From the NCBI GenBank assembly GCA_963666805.2, contig CAXXWR010000003.1, positions 124,001-188,000 of the forward strand: a stretch of DNA of 64,000 bases, read 5' to 3'. Every line of letters begins with the position of its first letter. Position 1 is the first letter of the stretch. Shown here in pieces: positions 34,377 to 44,900 of this stretch. The notes beneath the pieces are model-generated. The model searched no databases. It was given only the letters and a program-made list of their open reading frames with translations, and had not been told where the DNA came from. The stretch is from Fusibacter sp963666805 (GTDB lineage: Bacteria > Bacillota > Clostridia > Peptostreptococcales > Acidaminobacteraceae). A program made the translations under genes and the position numbers.

Positions 34377-36071
34377 TTAAATTAATTTTGCTATCTCTGT
34401 TCCTTTTAGTAAAGTTCCAATAGGGAGAGACTTTAAGTCAAGTTTATCAACACCCAAACAAGTCTTAGCTGCCTGTGTTAAAACCCTTACATCATATTGA
34501 CTTGGATAGACTTCAGTCACTTCTTTTTCTAAATCAAGTAATTTGTAGACTGCCATCATTGCACTTCTAACTGAATATTCAACAGTGAATACACAGTCAT
34601 TAGGGATTTCAGTATATTGTCCTAAGAACCCAAAGTTTTGACTGCCTTGAGGTACAACATCAGGTCTATCACCTTTAACTCTTGGCATAAATTGAGAAGT
34701 AATATAAGGCATCATGGCTGGAATGACGTTAATTGTATGACCTAAAATTTCAGGTATTTTGTCTTCTAGTCCCATATGATACAAAAGTTCTTCAAACATT
34801 TCTTTACCTGTACAATCTGAAAAATGTTTTTTGACATAATCTCCATCTGTATCCATGTTAAGTGCATAAGCCCAAAGTACTTTTACATTATCAGGTTGAT
34901 TGATAAAATGAGGATGTTTAGGAATAACCCATGACATAAACCAGCTTGAATCCTTAATGGTTACAAGTCCACCCATGCCTGGTTTATCATTGGTTAACTC
35001 TAACAAATGAGGGAATACAATGTCATCATCTTTAAGAGTCACTGTAAACGACATCCATTTTGTTTTATCAATATCACTTACAAATTTTTCTGGGTGACCA
35101 AAATCAGGTGATTTAAGTGCTAATTTCTCCCAAACTGAAAAACAACCTTTATCTGATGAACGATTAATTACAGCTGGTGTATTATAGTCCCCTCTTGTGG
35201 TGTTTTGAGTCATAGAACCATTTGTAAAGAGTACAACATCGTCTTCATTCACGTTTTGAGTTTTTTCTGCACTATTTTTTATATAGTGAAAAGCAGTCGC
35301 TTTTTTTTGGTCGCCGTTAAAATCAAAATCAATATCCGTAATTTCTGCTCCCAATTCAAAATGAACATCATTTGCTTCTAACCATTTGATTAAAGGTAAA
35401 ATGAGTGAATCATATTGATTGTATTCAGTGTGTAAAATACCTTTCAAACAATTCATACCATCAATAAGGTGCATAAAACGTTCTTCATAACGTTTGACCT
35501 CTACAACACTGTGCCAAGGTTCAAAAGCAAACATAGTTGCCCAGAAGAACCAAAAGTTTGTTTCAAAAAAGCTTTCACTGAAAAAAGCTTCTATCGTTGT
35601 ATCGCCAAGTGCTTCTTCAGTCATAAAATGTAATTTACCAAGTTCAAGAGCATTGGCTTTTGAAAGTCCAAATGAAGAAAAATCAACCTTTTGACCTTGT
35701 TTTTCAACAATACGACTATGAGATTCAATTGGTTCTGCAATGTTAAGTTCTCTGAACTCATCTAATACGGTTCTATTAGGGTCATTTAATGAAGGAATAA
35801 AACCATAGAGCTCATCAAAACATTCAAAGTGCGCTTCTATTTCACGTCCTCCCCTTGCAGAATATCCTTTTTCCCAAGTTCCTTCACCATCCATTGAACC
35901 ACCTAAAACAGATGCTTTTTCATAAATCGTAATATTTTTACCTGGCATATGCCCATCTCTAATTAAGAAAGCGGCTGCCGAAAGTGAACCGATACCACCA
36001 CCGAGTAAATAAGCATGTCGCTTATCAATATTGTTAGGTTTTACAGGATTAATTCTTTCATAATTGTTCAT
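34377..36071 (-). CDS. ohyA: Oleate hydratase (FAD-dependent, MCRA family)
   Basis: 564 residues, normal length. The N-terminal FAD motif LLGGGIGSLSAAAFLIRDG and downstream GGSMDG and GGREIEAHFEC loops are diagnostic of the myosin-cross-reactive-antigen family. The enzyme adds water to the cis-9 double bond of oleate (and linoleate) to give 10-hydroxy fatty acids, a detoxification of unsaturated fatty acids in Firmicutes. No signal peptide. Its own TetR-type regulator lies upstream. AAAGGAG precedes the ATG. Confidence 0.95.
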   Translation of the reverse strand: MNNYERINPVKPNNIDKRHAYLLGGGIGSLSAAAFLIRDGHMPGKNITIYEKASVLGGSMDGEGTWEKGYSARGGREIEAHFECFDELYGFIPSLNDPNRTVLDEFRELNIAEPIESHSRIVEKQGQKVDFSSFGLSKANALELGKLHFMTEEALGDTTIEAFFSESFFETNFWFFWATMFAFEPWHSVVEVKRYEERFMHLIDGMNCLKGILHTEYNQYDSLILPLIKWLEANDVHFELGAEITDIDFDFNGDQKKATAFHYIKNSAEKTQNVNEDDVVLFTNGSMTQNTTRGDYNTPAVINRSSDKGCFSVWEKLALKSPDFGHPEKFVSDIDKTKWMSFTVTLKDDDIVFPHLLELTNDKPGMGGLVTIKDSSWFMSWVIPKHPHFINQPDNVKVLWAYALNMDTDGDYVKKHFSDCTGKEMFEELLYHMGLEDKIPEILGHTINVIPAMMPYITSQFMPRVKGDRPDVVPQGSQNFGFLGQYTEIPNDCVFTVEYSVRSAMMAVYKLLDLEKEVTEVYPSQYDVRVLTQAAKTCLGVDKLDLKSLPIGTLLKGTEIAKLI

Positions 36072-36158
36072 ATGTCATTCTCCTTTTTTTATTAAAATCG
36101 GTCATTAAGATCGTCTATAATTGCATTATAGTCGCCTCAAAAAGGACAAACAATGAAC

Positions 36159-36194
36159 AAAAAAGCTATCTGTGTCAAATCTTCACAAATAGCT
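36159..36194 (-). terminator. Terminator after TetR-type regulator gene
   Basis: Eleven-base arms AGCTATTTGTG and CACAGATAGCT (one G-U pair), followed by six T on the minus strand. It separates the regulator from the oleate hydratase gene. Confidence 0.75.
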
Positions 36195-36219
36195 CAAAGT
36201 GTGTCATCCTGCTTTTAAA

Positions 36220-36780
36220 TTATTTTTTAGTTTGTATTAAATGCCTAATGGTGCCGTTCAGCATATAGACTATGCGATCTTTAACTGTTTCAGGGTTTTC
36301 AGAAAAGCCCCCTATAATCCATTGCAAAAATTCTCCTGTAATAGCATAGGCATAGAAAGAAGCAATTTCTTTTTGCCTTGGGTGCTGGTGAGTTGCATCT
36401 TGATGAATATCACTAATCACCCCTTCAATCATAGTCTCAAATATTTGGTGCAAAAAGCGTTCTAAATGCTCTCGTCCAAGTGACCGACAAGTGTTTGAAC
36501 AAATCACTCGATTTTCATAGGTATAGCATAGAACCAAAGAAATGCCTTTTTGCCAATGATCAATATTACACGTTTGATCTAATTCTTCTATTACCTCATT
36601 GTCATAAATCCATTCTAATAATTCATAAATATCATGAAAGTGGTTATAGAAAGTATGACGCGTCACGCCACATTCATCAACTATCATTTTTACAGTAATC
36701 TTATTAATTGGATAATGTCTCATTAACGCTTTAAAAGTATGTGCAATTGCTTGCTTAGTAATCATGCTACTTGACATCAT
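36220..36780 (-). CDS. TetR-family regulator
   Basis: 186 residues. N-terminal TetR helix-turn-helix (about 8-55, ITVKMIVDECGVTRHTFYNHF) and a C-terminal ligand domain ending with a TetR_C_8-like region (GEFLQWIIGGFSENPE). The gene is immediately upstream of ohyA on the same strand but behind a terminator, so it probably regulates ohyA in response to unsaturated fatty acids or their CoA esters; that link is inferred from position only. Confidence 0.85.
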   Translation of the reverse strand: MMSSSMITKQAIAHTFKALMRHYPINKITVKMIVDECGVTRHTFYNHFHDIYELLEWIYDNEVIEELDQTCNIDHWQKGISLVLCYTYENRVICSNTCRSLGREHLERFLHQIFETMIEGVISDIHQDATHQHPRQKEIASFYAYAITGEFLQWIIGGFSENPETVKDRIVYMLNGTIRHLIQTKK

Positions 36781-36838
36781 TATCTCCCTAAATTCATCTT
36801 TATTTTCTCATAAATTAAAACACACTTTTATACTCTTT

Positions 36839-37486
36839 TTACTTTACAATATCTAAAATTTCCAATGGCTCATTTACAATGTACTGAGGATGATGTGCCA
36901 CAATAAAATCTTTATCTCTAAATCCCCATGTTACTGCAATACAATCCATTTCAGCATTTTTTGCTGTTGCTATGTCTACTTCCGAATCGCCAATATAAAC
37001 GACTTCATTTCTCGATAGACCCATTTCGGAAACACAGTAATCAACCATTGAACGATCAGGTTTGCGTTTTAAATCAGACCGTTCACCCACTGCAAAGTCA
37101 ATCCATTCACTAAAATAATCCTGATGAAGTTCTTGAACTGCGCTATCTATTTTGTTAGAGACAATGGCCATAGGAATACCTGCTTCTTTTAACTGTGTCA
37201 GTAAGGCTTTAATGCCTTCATAAGGTCCTGTTGCATCATTATTGTGTTCACTATAATAATCTTTAAAGGTATTAAAAACATCATTAAATTTGGGGTGATT
37301 TTCTCCATTTTCCAAACTGAGTTCAACTAATTTCTTGATGCCATTTCCTAAAAACCGTCTAATATCACTCGCCTTTTGAAGGGGCAAATTGTATTGACTA
37401 AGTGCATAGTTGACACTATTGGTTAAGTCTTCTAAAGTATTTAAAAGTGTTCCATCTAAGTCAAAAATAACTGCTTGATATGCCAT
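36839..37486 (-). CDS. HAD-family phosphatase (phosphoglycolate phosphatase-like)
   Basis: 215 residues. HAD motifs in order: DLDGTLLNT (8-16), VSNKIDS (motif II), the KRKPDRSMV lysine region (motif III) and GDSEVDIATAKNA (motif IV), with an alpha-helical cap between motifs I and II. Closest to phosphoglycolate phosphatase Gph, but HAD substrate range is wide. Monocistronic; AAGGAG upstream of the ATG. Confidence 0.85.
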   Translation of the reverse strand: MAYQAVIFDLDGTLLNTLEDLTNSVNYALSQYNLPLQKASDIRRFLGNGIKKLVELSLENGENHPKFNDVFNTFKDYYSEHNNDATGPYEGIKALLTQLKEAGIPMAIVSNKIDSAVQELHQDYFSEWIDFAVGERSDLKRKPDRSMVDYCVSEMGLSRNEVVYIGDSEVDIATAKNAEMDCIAVTWGFRDKDFIVAHHPQYIVNEPLEILDIVK

Positions 37487-37567
37487 GTAAACTCCTTATA
37501 ATTCATTTTTAAAAATATCATTCTATTTTATTTTAAAAAAGAAATGTGAATAAACCATGACTATATG

Positions 37568-37618
37568 AAAAAAAGCCTAACATATTGAAGTAACCAGTAG
37601 TCACTTCAACCGTTAGGC
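37568..37618 (-). terminator. Nested terminator after SLH-domain protein gene
   Basis: Outer arms GCCTAAC and GTTAGGC, inner arms TTGAAGT and ACTTCAA, then seven T on the minus strand. Confidence 0.8.
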
Positions 37619-37634
37619 CTCTTTTAGCGATTTA

Positions 37635-39680
37635 CTATAGTTGTGATAATAATTGATCCAACATCACTGCCATTTGAGCATTTGTTACTTGCCCTTGTGG
37701 CAACAAGTGATGATTGGCATTCCCTGAAATAAGTTGATACTCAATGCAAGTTGCTACGGCTTCTTGATTACCAGCACTTATACTGCTTCCATCAGCATAA
37801 TCTGAAAGAATATTCTTCACTTTTTCATCTGTCAATGCTTTGTAATCAGAAGTTGTTGCTAAGGCATTTGCCATAAGAGTCATCGCTTGTTCTCTTGAAA
37901 TTGTATCTTGGTTAAGAAGACTTTTGTCCCCTAGTTTCAATTGTGACATTGTTTCTTGCCAATCTTCACTTGTATCAAGTCCCATCGTTCTCATAAGAGC
38001 CTCAGAGAAATCATTTGATGGGGTCAGCGCATTGGGATAAAAAGCCCCATCAGGCTGAATGTATAAAATCATTCTTGAACCCAAATGCTCTACAGCTTCT
38101 CTTGCCCAATGACCTGCCATATCTGTTACAGTCACCTTATTTTCAAGTGCGCTATAAATGCCATTGGTTAAACTCTTAATCTCTAAATACTTTTTGCCAT
38201 CCTTTTCAATCACTTTTGATGGCACTGAATAATAAGTGCCATTCGATCTAATGACAATCGCAGTGGTCATCTGACTCTCATCCATATCTTTTTCTAAAGG
38301 AATCAAACGTGTCACAAATTGCTTGAATAAATCAATGTCGTTTGCTTTCCCATTGTAAATAGTGTAGACATTATAAGATACTGGATTGACTAACAGTTCT
38401 TTTTTATCTAAGGAAGTATCCTTATACTTATCTTCCGATTCTCCCGGTAAGTTAAAGTGGTTATCGATTTTTTGTTGCATATATTTGTCAGGTTCTTTTA
38501 CTTCTACAAATACAGACACATCTTCAAGACCCACATAATCAGGAATATCTGTCATTAGGTCTTCCATACTCAGTGCCGACATGGGTAAAAGATAATCTGA
38601 TGCACTGGTTTTCATTGTGAACTGTCCACCCTTTGATGCAAAGTCATCAATTAAGGCCACATTCATTTCGCTTTGATAGTGATCCTTATGTCCTGTAAAG
38701 CTAACACTCACTTCCGCTAAATTTTCCTTATCAATTTTATCAATCACTTTATCCGTATCTAGTTTGATTTTGGCCATGCTTTCGCCTACATTGTTATTAA
38801 AATAGCTCCCATAACCGACTGACATCGAGACTCCATTAACTATCACATCCGTTGTAACTTCTGGTATAGTAACCCTTGGCGTTGATTGAGGGGAAGTCGG
38901 TGGTATTGTTGGTGTAGGTGGAACTACTTTATCTAGAACTTTTAAGCTGATAATATTGAGAACAATTTTATTTGACTGTTTCCTTTCATAAATATATATT
39001 TCATAAGTATTATTACTTTTCAACTCAATTGGTAATCCATCTATATATACAAATGATAAATTATCTTGAGTACTTCCCATAATCGTGTCTCCATTTTGAA
39101 TTTTCCTACCATCTTGACATAGGTATGATCCAGATAATTCGCTTGGAAAGACGATTTTTTCTAATTTTACATCATGATCTATAATAGCGTATAAATCATG
39201 TGAACGTTTATCACCCGAGTATATCCATTGACTATTTTGATGAATACTATTTTGTAAACCCAGATGGCTTAATATAGCACTTCCAATCATCTTCCTATTA
39301 GAATCAAATACATGGATAATAAAAGTAATACTATCAATATTGTTTTTAAGGTAATCTTCATAAGTTGATGGGGATAAATACTGATAACAATTATTACTTG
39401 AATTGTAATATGAATTAAAATCTTCTTTGTGTATCTCTAAATCTATCTTATTTGAATAAACGCCCTCCTTTGTTTCCTCACTGTAATATAAAGTAAAGTA
39501 ATCTGCATTGTCAGGCAATGAAAAATTCAAACCACAAGGTGTATCAACATTAAAAATAATTTCTGAATAATCTAAAGGTGGAATTTTAACTGCCGCAGGC
39601 ACATCCTCCGCAAACACAAGTCCAAACGACTGAATACCTATCATGATTATTAATAATAAACTGATTGCTTTTTGTCTCAT
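37635..39680 (-). CDS. Exported SLH-domain surface protein
   Basis: 681 residues. Signal peptide (1-24, cleavage near VFAED), a unique N-terminal region (to about 250), a Pro/Thr-rich linker (PPTPTIPPTSPQSTP), a second extracellular region (about 275-510) and a C-terminal SLH segment starting about 520 (DMAGHWAREAVEHLGSRMIL), then weaker repeats to the end. SLH domains bind pyruvylated secondary cell-wall polymer, so this is probably an S-layer-associated protein. The repeats diverge from consensus after the first. Function of the N-terminal regions is unknown. AAGGAG precedes the start. Confidence 0.82.
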   Translation of the reverse strand: MRQKAISLLLIIMIGIQSFGLVFAEDVPAAVKIPPLDYSEIIFNVDTPCGLNFSLPDNADYFTLYYSEETKEGVYSNKIDLEIHKEDFNSYYNSSNNCYQYLSPSTYEDYLKNNIDSITFIIHVFDSNRKMIGSAILSHLGLQNSIHQNSQWIYSGDKRSHDLYAIIDHDVKLEKIVFPSELSGSYLCQDGRKIQNGDTIMGSTQDNLSFVYIDGLPIELKSNNTYEIYIYERKQSNKIVLNIISLKVLDKVVPPTPTIPPTSPQSTPRVTIPEVTTDVIVNGVSMSVGYGSYFNNNVGESMAKIKLDTDKVIDKIDKENLAEVSVSFTGHKDHYQSEMNVALIDDFASKGGQFTMKTSASDYLLPMSALSMEDLMTDIPDYVGLEDVSVFVEVKEPDKYMQQKIDNHFNLPGESEDKYKDTSLDKKELLVNPVSYNVYTIYNGKANDIDLFKQFVTRLIPLEKDMDESQMTTAIVIRSNGTYYSVPSKVIEKDGKKYLEIKSLTNGIYSALENKVTVTDMAGHWAREAVEHLGSRMILYIQPDGAFYPNALTPSNDFSEALMRTMGLDTSEDWQETMSQLKLGDKSLLNQDTISREQAMTLMANALATTSDYKALTDEKVKNILSDYADGSSISAGNQEAVATCIEYQLISGNANHHLLPQGQVTNAQMAVMLDQLLSQL

Positions 39681-39814
39681 ACACTAACTCCTTATATGTA
39701 TTCTATTGTTTTTTCCAACAACCATAATATTATACCACTTTATCCCTTTTTTATTGTATAGGTATATGTATCTAATTTATAAATTCCATACATTTTAAAA
39801 AAAATCTTCGCAAT

Positions 39815-39850
39815 AAAAAAATCTTAGAATATTATAGGATATTCTAAGAT
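39815..39850 (-). terminator. Terminator after mntH
   Basis: Twelve-base perfect arms ATCTTAGAATAT and ATATTCTAAGAT with a six-base loop, then seven T on the minus strand. Confidence 0.85.
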
Positions 39851-39903
39851 TTTAGTCTCTTATTATGCCTTAACTCAATACACTTATAAGCCTCTCTTTA
39901 TGA

Positions 39904-41160
39904 TTAAAAGAAACTCGCAAAAAGCATCACATTGAGCACGGTTAAGATAATGGCTATCGCCCAAAGAACGACCTTAGTCAATGTACTGTTTTTGTATTTT
40001 CCCATTACTTTTTCTGACGACGTTAAATAGATCTGTAAGAAAACTGTAATTGGAAGCTGAATACTTAAGAGCATTTGGCTATAAATAAGACCATCAAATG
40101 GATTGCTGATAAAGAAAATAATCACTGTAGCAAGTCCTAAGATTCCCAAAACGCCCAATTTTGAATGTGTATCTTTAATATTATAAGGTTCATTAAACAT
40201 CCCTGCAACAATAGATCCCCCTGCCATACCAGCAGTAATTGTAGAAGATATGCCCGCAAATAAAAGCGCTACTCCAAAAATAATACCCGCCATATTTCCT
40301 ACTAATGGAATAAGCATTTGTTGAGCTTGTTGAAGTTCTTCAACAACAACGCCTTGTTTAAAGAAGGTTGTTGCTGCCAAAATAATCATAGCACTGTTAA
40401 TCGCCCAGCCTATAATCATTGAGAAAAGCGTATCTAAAAATTCGTAAGAAAGTTGTTTCTTAATCACTTCATCATCTTCTAAATTCCATTGTCTACTTTG
40501 AATAACTTCTGAATGTAAAAAGAGATTATGTGGCATAACAACAGCTCCTAGAACAGACATAACAATCACCATTGAACCTTGCGGCAGGCTCACATGCGTC
40601 CAACCGTAAAAGGCCTGAGGCCAGCTCACATCTACTAAATAGAGCTCATATAAAAAGGCTAGACCAATTAAAGAAACAAAACCAATAATCCATTTTTCAA
40701 TTTTAAAATATGAATTCGATAATAACATATAAATAATAAGTGCCAATACCATTAAAGATCCTAATTTAATGGGCACTTTAAAGAGGAGTTCCAAGGCAAT
40801 TGCCCCTCCTAAAATCTCTGCTAAAGCAGTTGAAACAGCAGCCAAAACACCTGTAATTAATATCACTTTAGATGCCCATGGCTTAAGATGTTTGCTTGCT
40901 GACTCTGATAAACAATCACCTGTTACGATGCCTAAGTGCGCTACATTATGCTGCAATATAATAAGCATAATGGTCGATAAGGTAACCATCCACAAAAGCT
41001 TATAACCATACTGAGAACCTGCAGCAATATTAGATGCCCAGTTACCAGGATCTATAAAGCCAACAGTGACTAGCAAACCCGGTCCAAAGAATTTTAAAAC
41101 TTCTTTTATGCCTAAAACCCGCGGATGGTTTTTTTTGCTTAATTCATTAATAAATTTCAT
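39904..41160 (-). CDS. mntH: Nramp-family Mn2+/Fe2+ transporter
   Basis: 418 residues, eleven helices. The two metal-binding motifs are intact: DPGNWASN in helix 1 and MPHNLFLHS in helix 6, whose Met favours soft transition metals such as Mn2+ and Fe2+. Proton-coupled import. It stands alone between the SLH gene and a chemoreceptor gene, with its own terminator; no DtxR-like box was recognised upstream. GGAGGTG precedes the ATG. Confidence 0.93.
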   Translation of the reverse strand: MKFINELSKKNHPRVLGIKEVLKFFGPGLLVTVGFIDPGNWASNIAAGSQYGYKLLWMVTLSTIMLIILQHNVAHLGIVTGDCLSESASKHLKPWASKVILITGVLAAVSTALAEILGGAIALELLFKVPIKLGSLMVLALIIYMLLSNSYFKIEKWIIGFVSLIGLAFLYELYLVDVSWPQAFYGWTHVSLPQGSMVIVMSVLGAVVMPHNLFLHSEVIQSRQWNLEDDEVIKKQLSYEFLDTLFSMIIGWAINSAMIILAATTFFKQGVVVEELQQAQQMLIPLVGNMAGIIFGVALLFAGISSTITAGMAGGSIVAGMFNEPYNIKDTHSKLGVLGILGLATVIIFFISNPFDGLIYSQMLLSIQLPITVFLQIYLTSSEKVMGKYKNSTLTKVVLWAIAIILTVLNVMLFASFF

Positions 41161-41265
41161 TCTTCACCTCCATTATATTATTTCAGTCATATTATTTTAG
41201 TCCACATCCATCTTTTCGTCAATTTTGTTACCTTTTTCTAACAAATTATTGCTTACATTTCAGCA

Positions 41266-41304
41266 TAAAAATAACCCTTATCTCTTTTAAAAAAGATAAG
41301 GGCT
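41266..41304 (-). terminator. Terminator after first chemoreceptor gene
   Basis: Arms CCCTTATCT and AGATAAGGG around an A/T loop, followed by ATTTTTA on the minus strand. Confidence 0.7.
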
Positions 41305-41331
41305 ATCATTCATAATTCTAAACGCTTACAC

Positions 41332-43446
41332 TTAAATTTTAAAAATTTCAATATGACTGCTCAAGTCTTTAGATAATTGACTTAAGACGTCTGCACTTTT
41401 AGAAACTTCTTCTATCGCTTGCATTTGATCTGTCATAGATGCATTCACTTCTTCAGTCGCCGCAGCAGTTTCCTCTGAAACAGCTGATAAAGTACTTGAG
41501 ATTTCCACAATCTTATCCTTTTGACTGTTCATCTCAGTAAGTTCACTAGAAATAGTTTCAATGCCTGAAACAATACCATCAATTGCGCCAAAGATAACTT
41601 CAAAGATGTCATTGACATTATAAACAGCTTCTCTTTGATCTTTAGAAATCTTATTGACTTCTCCCATGATTTTAACAGTTTCTTGTGTATCTACTTGAAT
41701 CGTATTAATAATATTTCTAATTTCTTCAGTAGCATTACCAGAATCTTCAGCTAATTTCCTGATTTCTTCAGCAACAACTGCAAAACCTTTACCCGCTTCA
41801 CCAGCTCTTGCCGCTTCAATTGAAGCATTTAATGCCAATAGATTGGTTTGTTCGGCAATAGAATTAATTGTTGAGATAATATCGGTAATCGCCTTGGTTC
41901 TCGAATCTAATTGACCAACCGCATGTGATATCTTTTCATTCGATTTTTCACTGCTCTCAGATATATCTTTTAATAAATGAATGGCTTCAAGACCACTATT
42001 TTTTCTTTCATTTACTTCTTGAGTGGTTTGATACATTTGATCACTGTTACCTACAATTAAATCAAATTTCTGATCAATAATCTTCACCACTTGGGTACTC
42101 CGTTCTGCTTCACCAGCAGTCTCTTGAGTCGCTTTAGAAATTTCAGAAACGGTTGTTCCAACCTGTTCTATTGTGGCATTTGTCTCTTGAACCATAGATG
42201 CCAACGTGGTTGATGCATCTACTAGTTTACCCGCTGCATTTTTACTATCGTTAATCAAGGAGCGAATATGTTCCACCATCGTATTGACAGAGTCAGCCAA
42301 TTCTTTGGTTTCATCATTTGATTTTGATTCAGCTTTAACTGTAAAATCGCCATCTTTAATTTTATTAACAGCTCCTACCACTTCAATAATAGGATGCGAA
42401 ATTGATTTAGAAATTAGGAGGGCAATAACTGTAGAAATTAAAACGGCTATAATCCCAATCCCTACAATAATCATTACAATAAGATTTGAAATTGAAAACA
42501 CTTCACTTTCTGGTATGCTTGAACCAATAATCCATCCATTATTAAGATGACCATAAGCTGCAGTTACGCTTACACCATCGTCTCTCTTATACTGACGAAC
42601 ATTACTATCATTAGACGCCATATCATCAATTAAAAATTGATAATCGCCTGTATCATTAACATTGGGAGATTGATCACCAATGCCATCATTATCTGTATCT
42701 ATCCAAGGGAAACTCTTATGTATAATAACGTTTCCTTTAGGATCAATCATATAAAGATATCCTGTATCGTAAAGTTGAACCTTTGATAATTCTTCACTAA
42801 TTGCTTTAAGGTCAAAGTCCATTCCAACAATACCCAATACTTCCCCATCTTTTATAATGGGTTTAACATAAGATGAAATTAAACTGTTCTTAGTCGCTTC
42901 AGTTGTTCCAACATAAGGGAACGTCCAAATTGCCTTTTTTTCATCTATTGGTCGATTAAACCATTCATGATAAGTATCATAATAATCATAGCCAATCTGA
43001 TCTTGCCTTTTAAAGTCATCTCCATAGACCCATGCATCTGCAACATCGCCAAAGACGTCTCTATTAAAATAAACATAAATAGAATTGGTCACCTTGGTTT
43101 CTAAACCCACTTCTCTAAATACAAGTTCATAGTCGTCTGTTAAATCTCTTAAATAAGTAATATCCTTTTTCGCACGATCCACATCAATATTAACCCTGAT
43201 GTCCCCTGTTAATGACTGGACAATACTTTCAACCGACTTAAAATTTTGATCAATTTCATTAATGCTAGCATTGACTTGACTCTGTGCGTACTTTGATGAC
43301 AAATCCCCCACATAAAATCTAACTAATCCCCCAATAACTATTGCAAAAATGGCAACTACAATAACAATTAAAAACGTGACAGACACGGTGATCTTAGTTG
43401 CAATTTTGCCGTGTTTAGGTCTTTTGATTTCATTATTTTTCACCAT
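41332..43446 (-). CDS. Methyl-accepting chemotaxis protein with dCache sensor
   Basis: 704 residues. Helix 1 (about 18-40), extracellular double Cache domain (about 45-315; GIVGMDFDL and YLYMIDPKGNVI are typical), helix 2 (about 325-347), HAMP (about 348-400) and cytoplasmic signalling domain with hairpin tip LLALNASIEAARAGEAGKGF. dCache receptors usually bind amino acids or carboxylates. No che genes are nearby. GGGGG lies about ten bases upstream of the ATG. Confidence 0.92.
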   Translation of the reverse strand: MVKNNEIKRPKHGKIATKITVSVTFLIVIVVAIFAIVIGGLVRFYVGDLSSKYAQSQVNASINEIDQNFKSVESIVQSLTGDIRVNIDVDRAKKDITYLRDLTDDYELVFREVGLETKVTNSIYVYFNRDVFGDVADAWVYGDDFKRQDQIGYDYYDTYHEWFNRPIDEKKAIWTFPYVGTTEATKNSLISSYVKPIIKDGEVLGIVGMDFDLKAISEELSKVQLYDTGYLYMIDPKGNVIIHKSFPWIDTDNDGIGDQSPNVNDTGDYQFLIDDMASNDSNVRQYKRDDGVSVTAAYGHLNNGWIIGSSIPESEVFSISNLIVMIIVGIGIIAVLISTVIALLISKSISHPIIEVVGAVNKIKDGDFTVKAESKSNDETKELADSVNTMVEHIRSLINDSKNAAGKLVDASTTLASMVQETNATIEQVGTTVSEISKATQETAGEAERSTQVVKIIDQKFDLIVGNSDQMYQTTQEVNERKNSGLEAIHLLKDISESSEKSNEKISHAVGQLDSRTKAITDIISTINSIAEQTNLLALNASIEAARAGEAGKGFAVVAEEIRKLAEDSGNATEEIRNIINTIQVDTQETVKIMGEVNKISKDQREAVYNVNDIFEVIFGAIDGIVSGIETISSELTEMNSQKDKIVEISSTLSAVSEETAAATEEVNASMTDQMQAIEEVSKSADVLSQLSKDLSSHIEIFKI

Positions 43447-43587
43447 TTATTAAGAACCCCCATTATTTTTTTTAAATATTTACCCCCTTTTTATAGTTTC
43501 ATTCAAAATTCAGTCATTCCAATCTTGCAGACTATATTTTTCTATATACTTCAATATTCATTTACATATGTTTTTATATCTCCCTAG

Positions 43588-43616
43588 TTGAATATTGTTT
43601 TATATTGTGATATATT
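43588..43616 (+). promoter_or_regulatory. Sigma-A promoter of the glycine-betaine operon
   Basis: TTGAAT, 17-base spacer, TATATT, about 100 bases upstream of the first ATG and divergent from the chemoreceptor gene. Confidence 0.6.
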
Positions 43617-43718
43617 ATCAAAATGAGCCACAACAGTTATTCATGATAATATCACTACTATTGAGTGAAGGATTATCTGTTTTAATAAACAAATTATGAT
43701 TAAGAGAAAGGAAAAAAT

Positions 43719-44900
43719 ATGAGCTTAATTGAAGTCAAAAACCTTTATAAAGTGTTTGGTTCAAAACCTAAAAGAGCCATCCCAGCACTTGAAGCCGGTA
43801 AAGGTAAAGATGAAATACTCAAGAAGATGAAATTGAGTGTTGGAGTTAACAATGCATCACTCACCGTCAATAAAGGCGAATTTTTTGTCATTATGGGACT
43901 TTCGGGGAGTGGTAAGTCCACGCTACTAAGATGTTTTAATCGCATTCATCAACCTACTGCGGGTCAAATTTTAGTCGATGGAAAAGATATATTGAAAGTA
44001 AATGAAGATGAACTCAGAGAATACCGTCGTCATTTCTTTTCAATGGTTTTTCAACATTTCGCTTTATTGCCCCACCGTACAGTAAGAGAAAATGTTGAAT
44101 ATGGCTTAAAAATTCAAGGTGAAGAAGAATCTAGTATGAAAAACAAGGCCTATGAAATGTTAGATCTCGTTGGTTTAAAAGGTTATGAAGAAAAAATGCC
44201 AGATGAACTCAGCGGGGGTATGAAACAACGTGTTGGTCTAGCAAGGGCACTTGCCAATGAGCCAGAAGTCCTCTTAATGGATGAAGCCTTCAGTGCACTC
44301 GACCCATTGATTAGAAAAGAAATGCAAGATGAACTTCTCAACTTGCAATCTACACTTCAGAAAACCATTATTTTTATCACACATGACTTGGATGAAGCAC
44401 TTTATCTTGGCGATCGTATCGCTATTATGAAAGATGGTGAAATCGTTCAAACAGACACACCCGAGCAAATCCTAAAAAATCCTGCTGATGATTATGTCAG
44501 AGAATTTATTCAAGATGTCAACCGTGCACGTGTCATTACCGCCTCAAGCATCATGAGAAAACCCAAATATGTTGCTAAATTATCTGCCGGTCCCAAAACA
44601 GTCATTCGAGAAATGGATAAGGTTGATTATACCATTGCCTGTGTCACTGATAAAAATCGTGTCTTTAAAGGCTATATTAATTTAGAAGATATTGCTAAGC
44701 TAGCCAAACAGGGAGAAGACAGTATCTTACCTGCTATTAAGCAGGCTTCTACTGTAACTCCGGATACTTTAATTGATGATATGTTAGCTGATAGTATTCG
44801 TGCTTCTTATCAACTTCCTGTTTTAGATGAACAAGAGCATTTACTTGGCATTATCAGTAAAAGTTCAATTTTAGCAGGTATCTTAGGAGAGGAGCATTAG
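43719..44900 (+). CDS. opuAA: Glycine betaine/proline ABC transporter ATP-binding protein with CBS domains
   Basis: 393 residues. Walker A GLSGSGKST, signature LSGGMKQRVGLARAL, Walker B LLMDEAF, then a C-terminal region (about 280-393) with two CBS motifs, the ionic-strength sensor of OpuA/ProV. First gene of a four-gene operon. It imports compatible solutes at high osmolarity. The permease gene starts directly after the stop codon. Confidence 0.93.
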   Translation: MSLIEVKNLYKVFGSKPKRAIPALEAGKGKDEILKKMKLSVGVNNASLTVNKGEFFVIMGLSGSGKSTLLRCFNRIHQPTAGQILVDGKDILKVNEDELREYRRHFFSMVFQHFALLPHRTVRENVEYGLKIQGEEESSMKNKAYEMLDLVGLKGYEEKMPDELSGGMKQRVGLARALANEPEVLLMDEAFSALDPLIRKEMQDELLNLQSTLQKTIIFITHDLDEALYLGDRIAIMKDGEIVQTDTPEQILKNPADDYVREFIQDVNRARVITASSIMRKPKYVAKLSAGPKTVIREMDKVDYTIACVTDKNRVFKGYINLEDIAKLAKQGEDSILPAIKQASTVTPDTLIDDMLADSIRASYQLPVLDEQEHLLGIISKSSILAGILGEEH

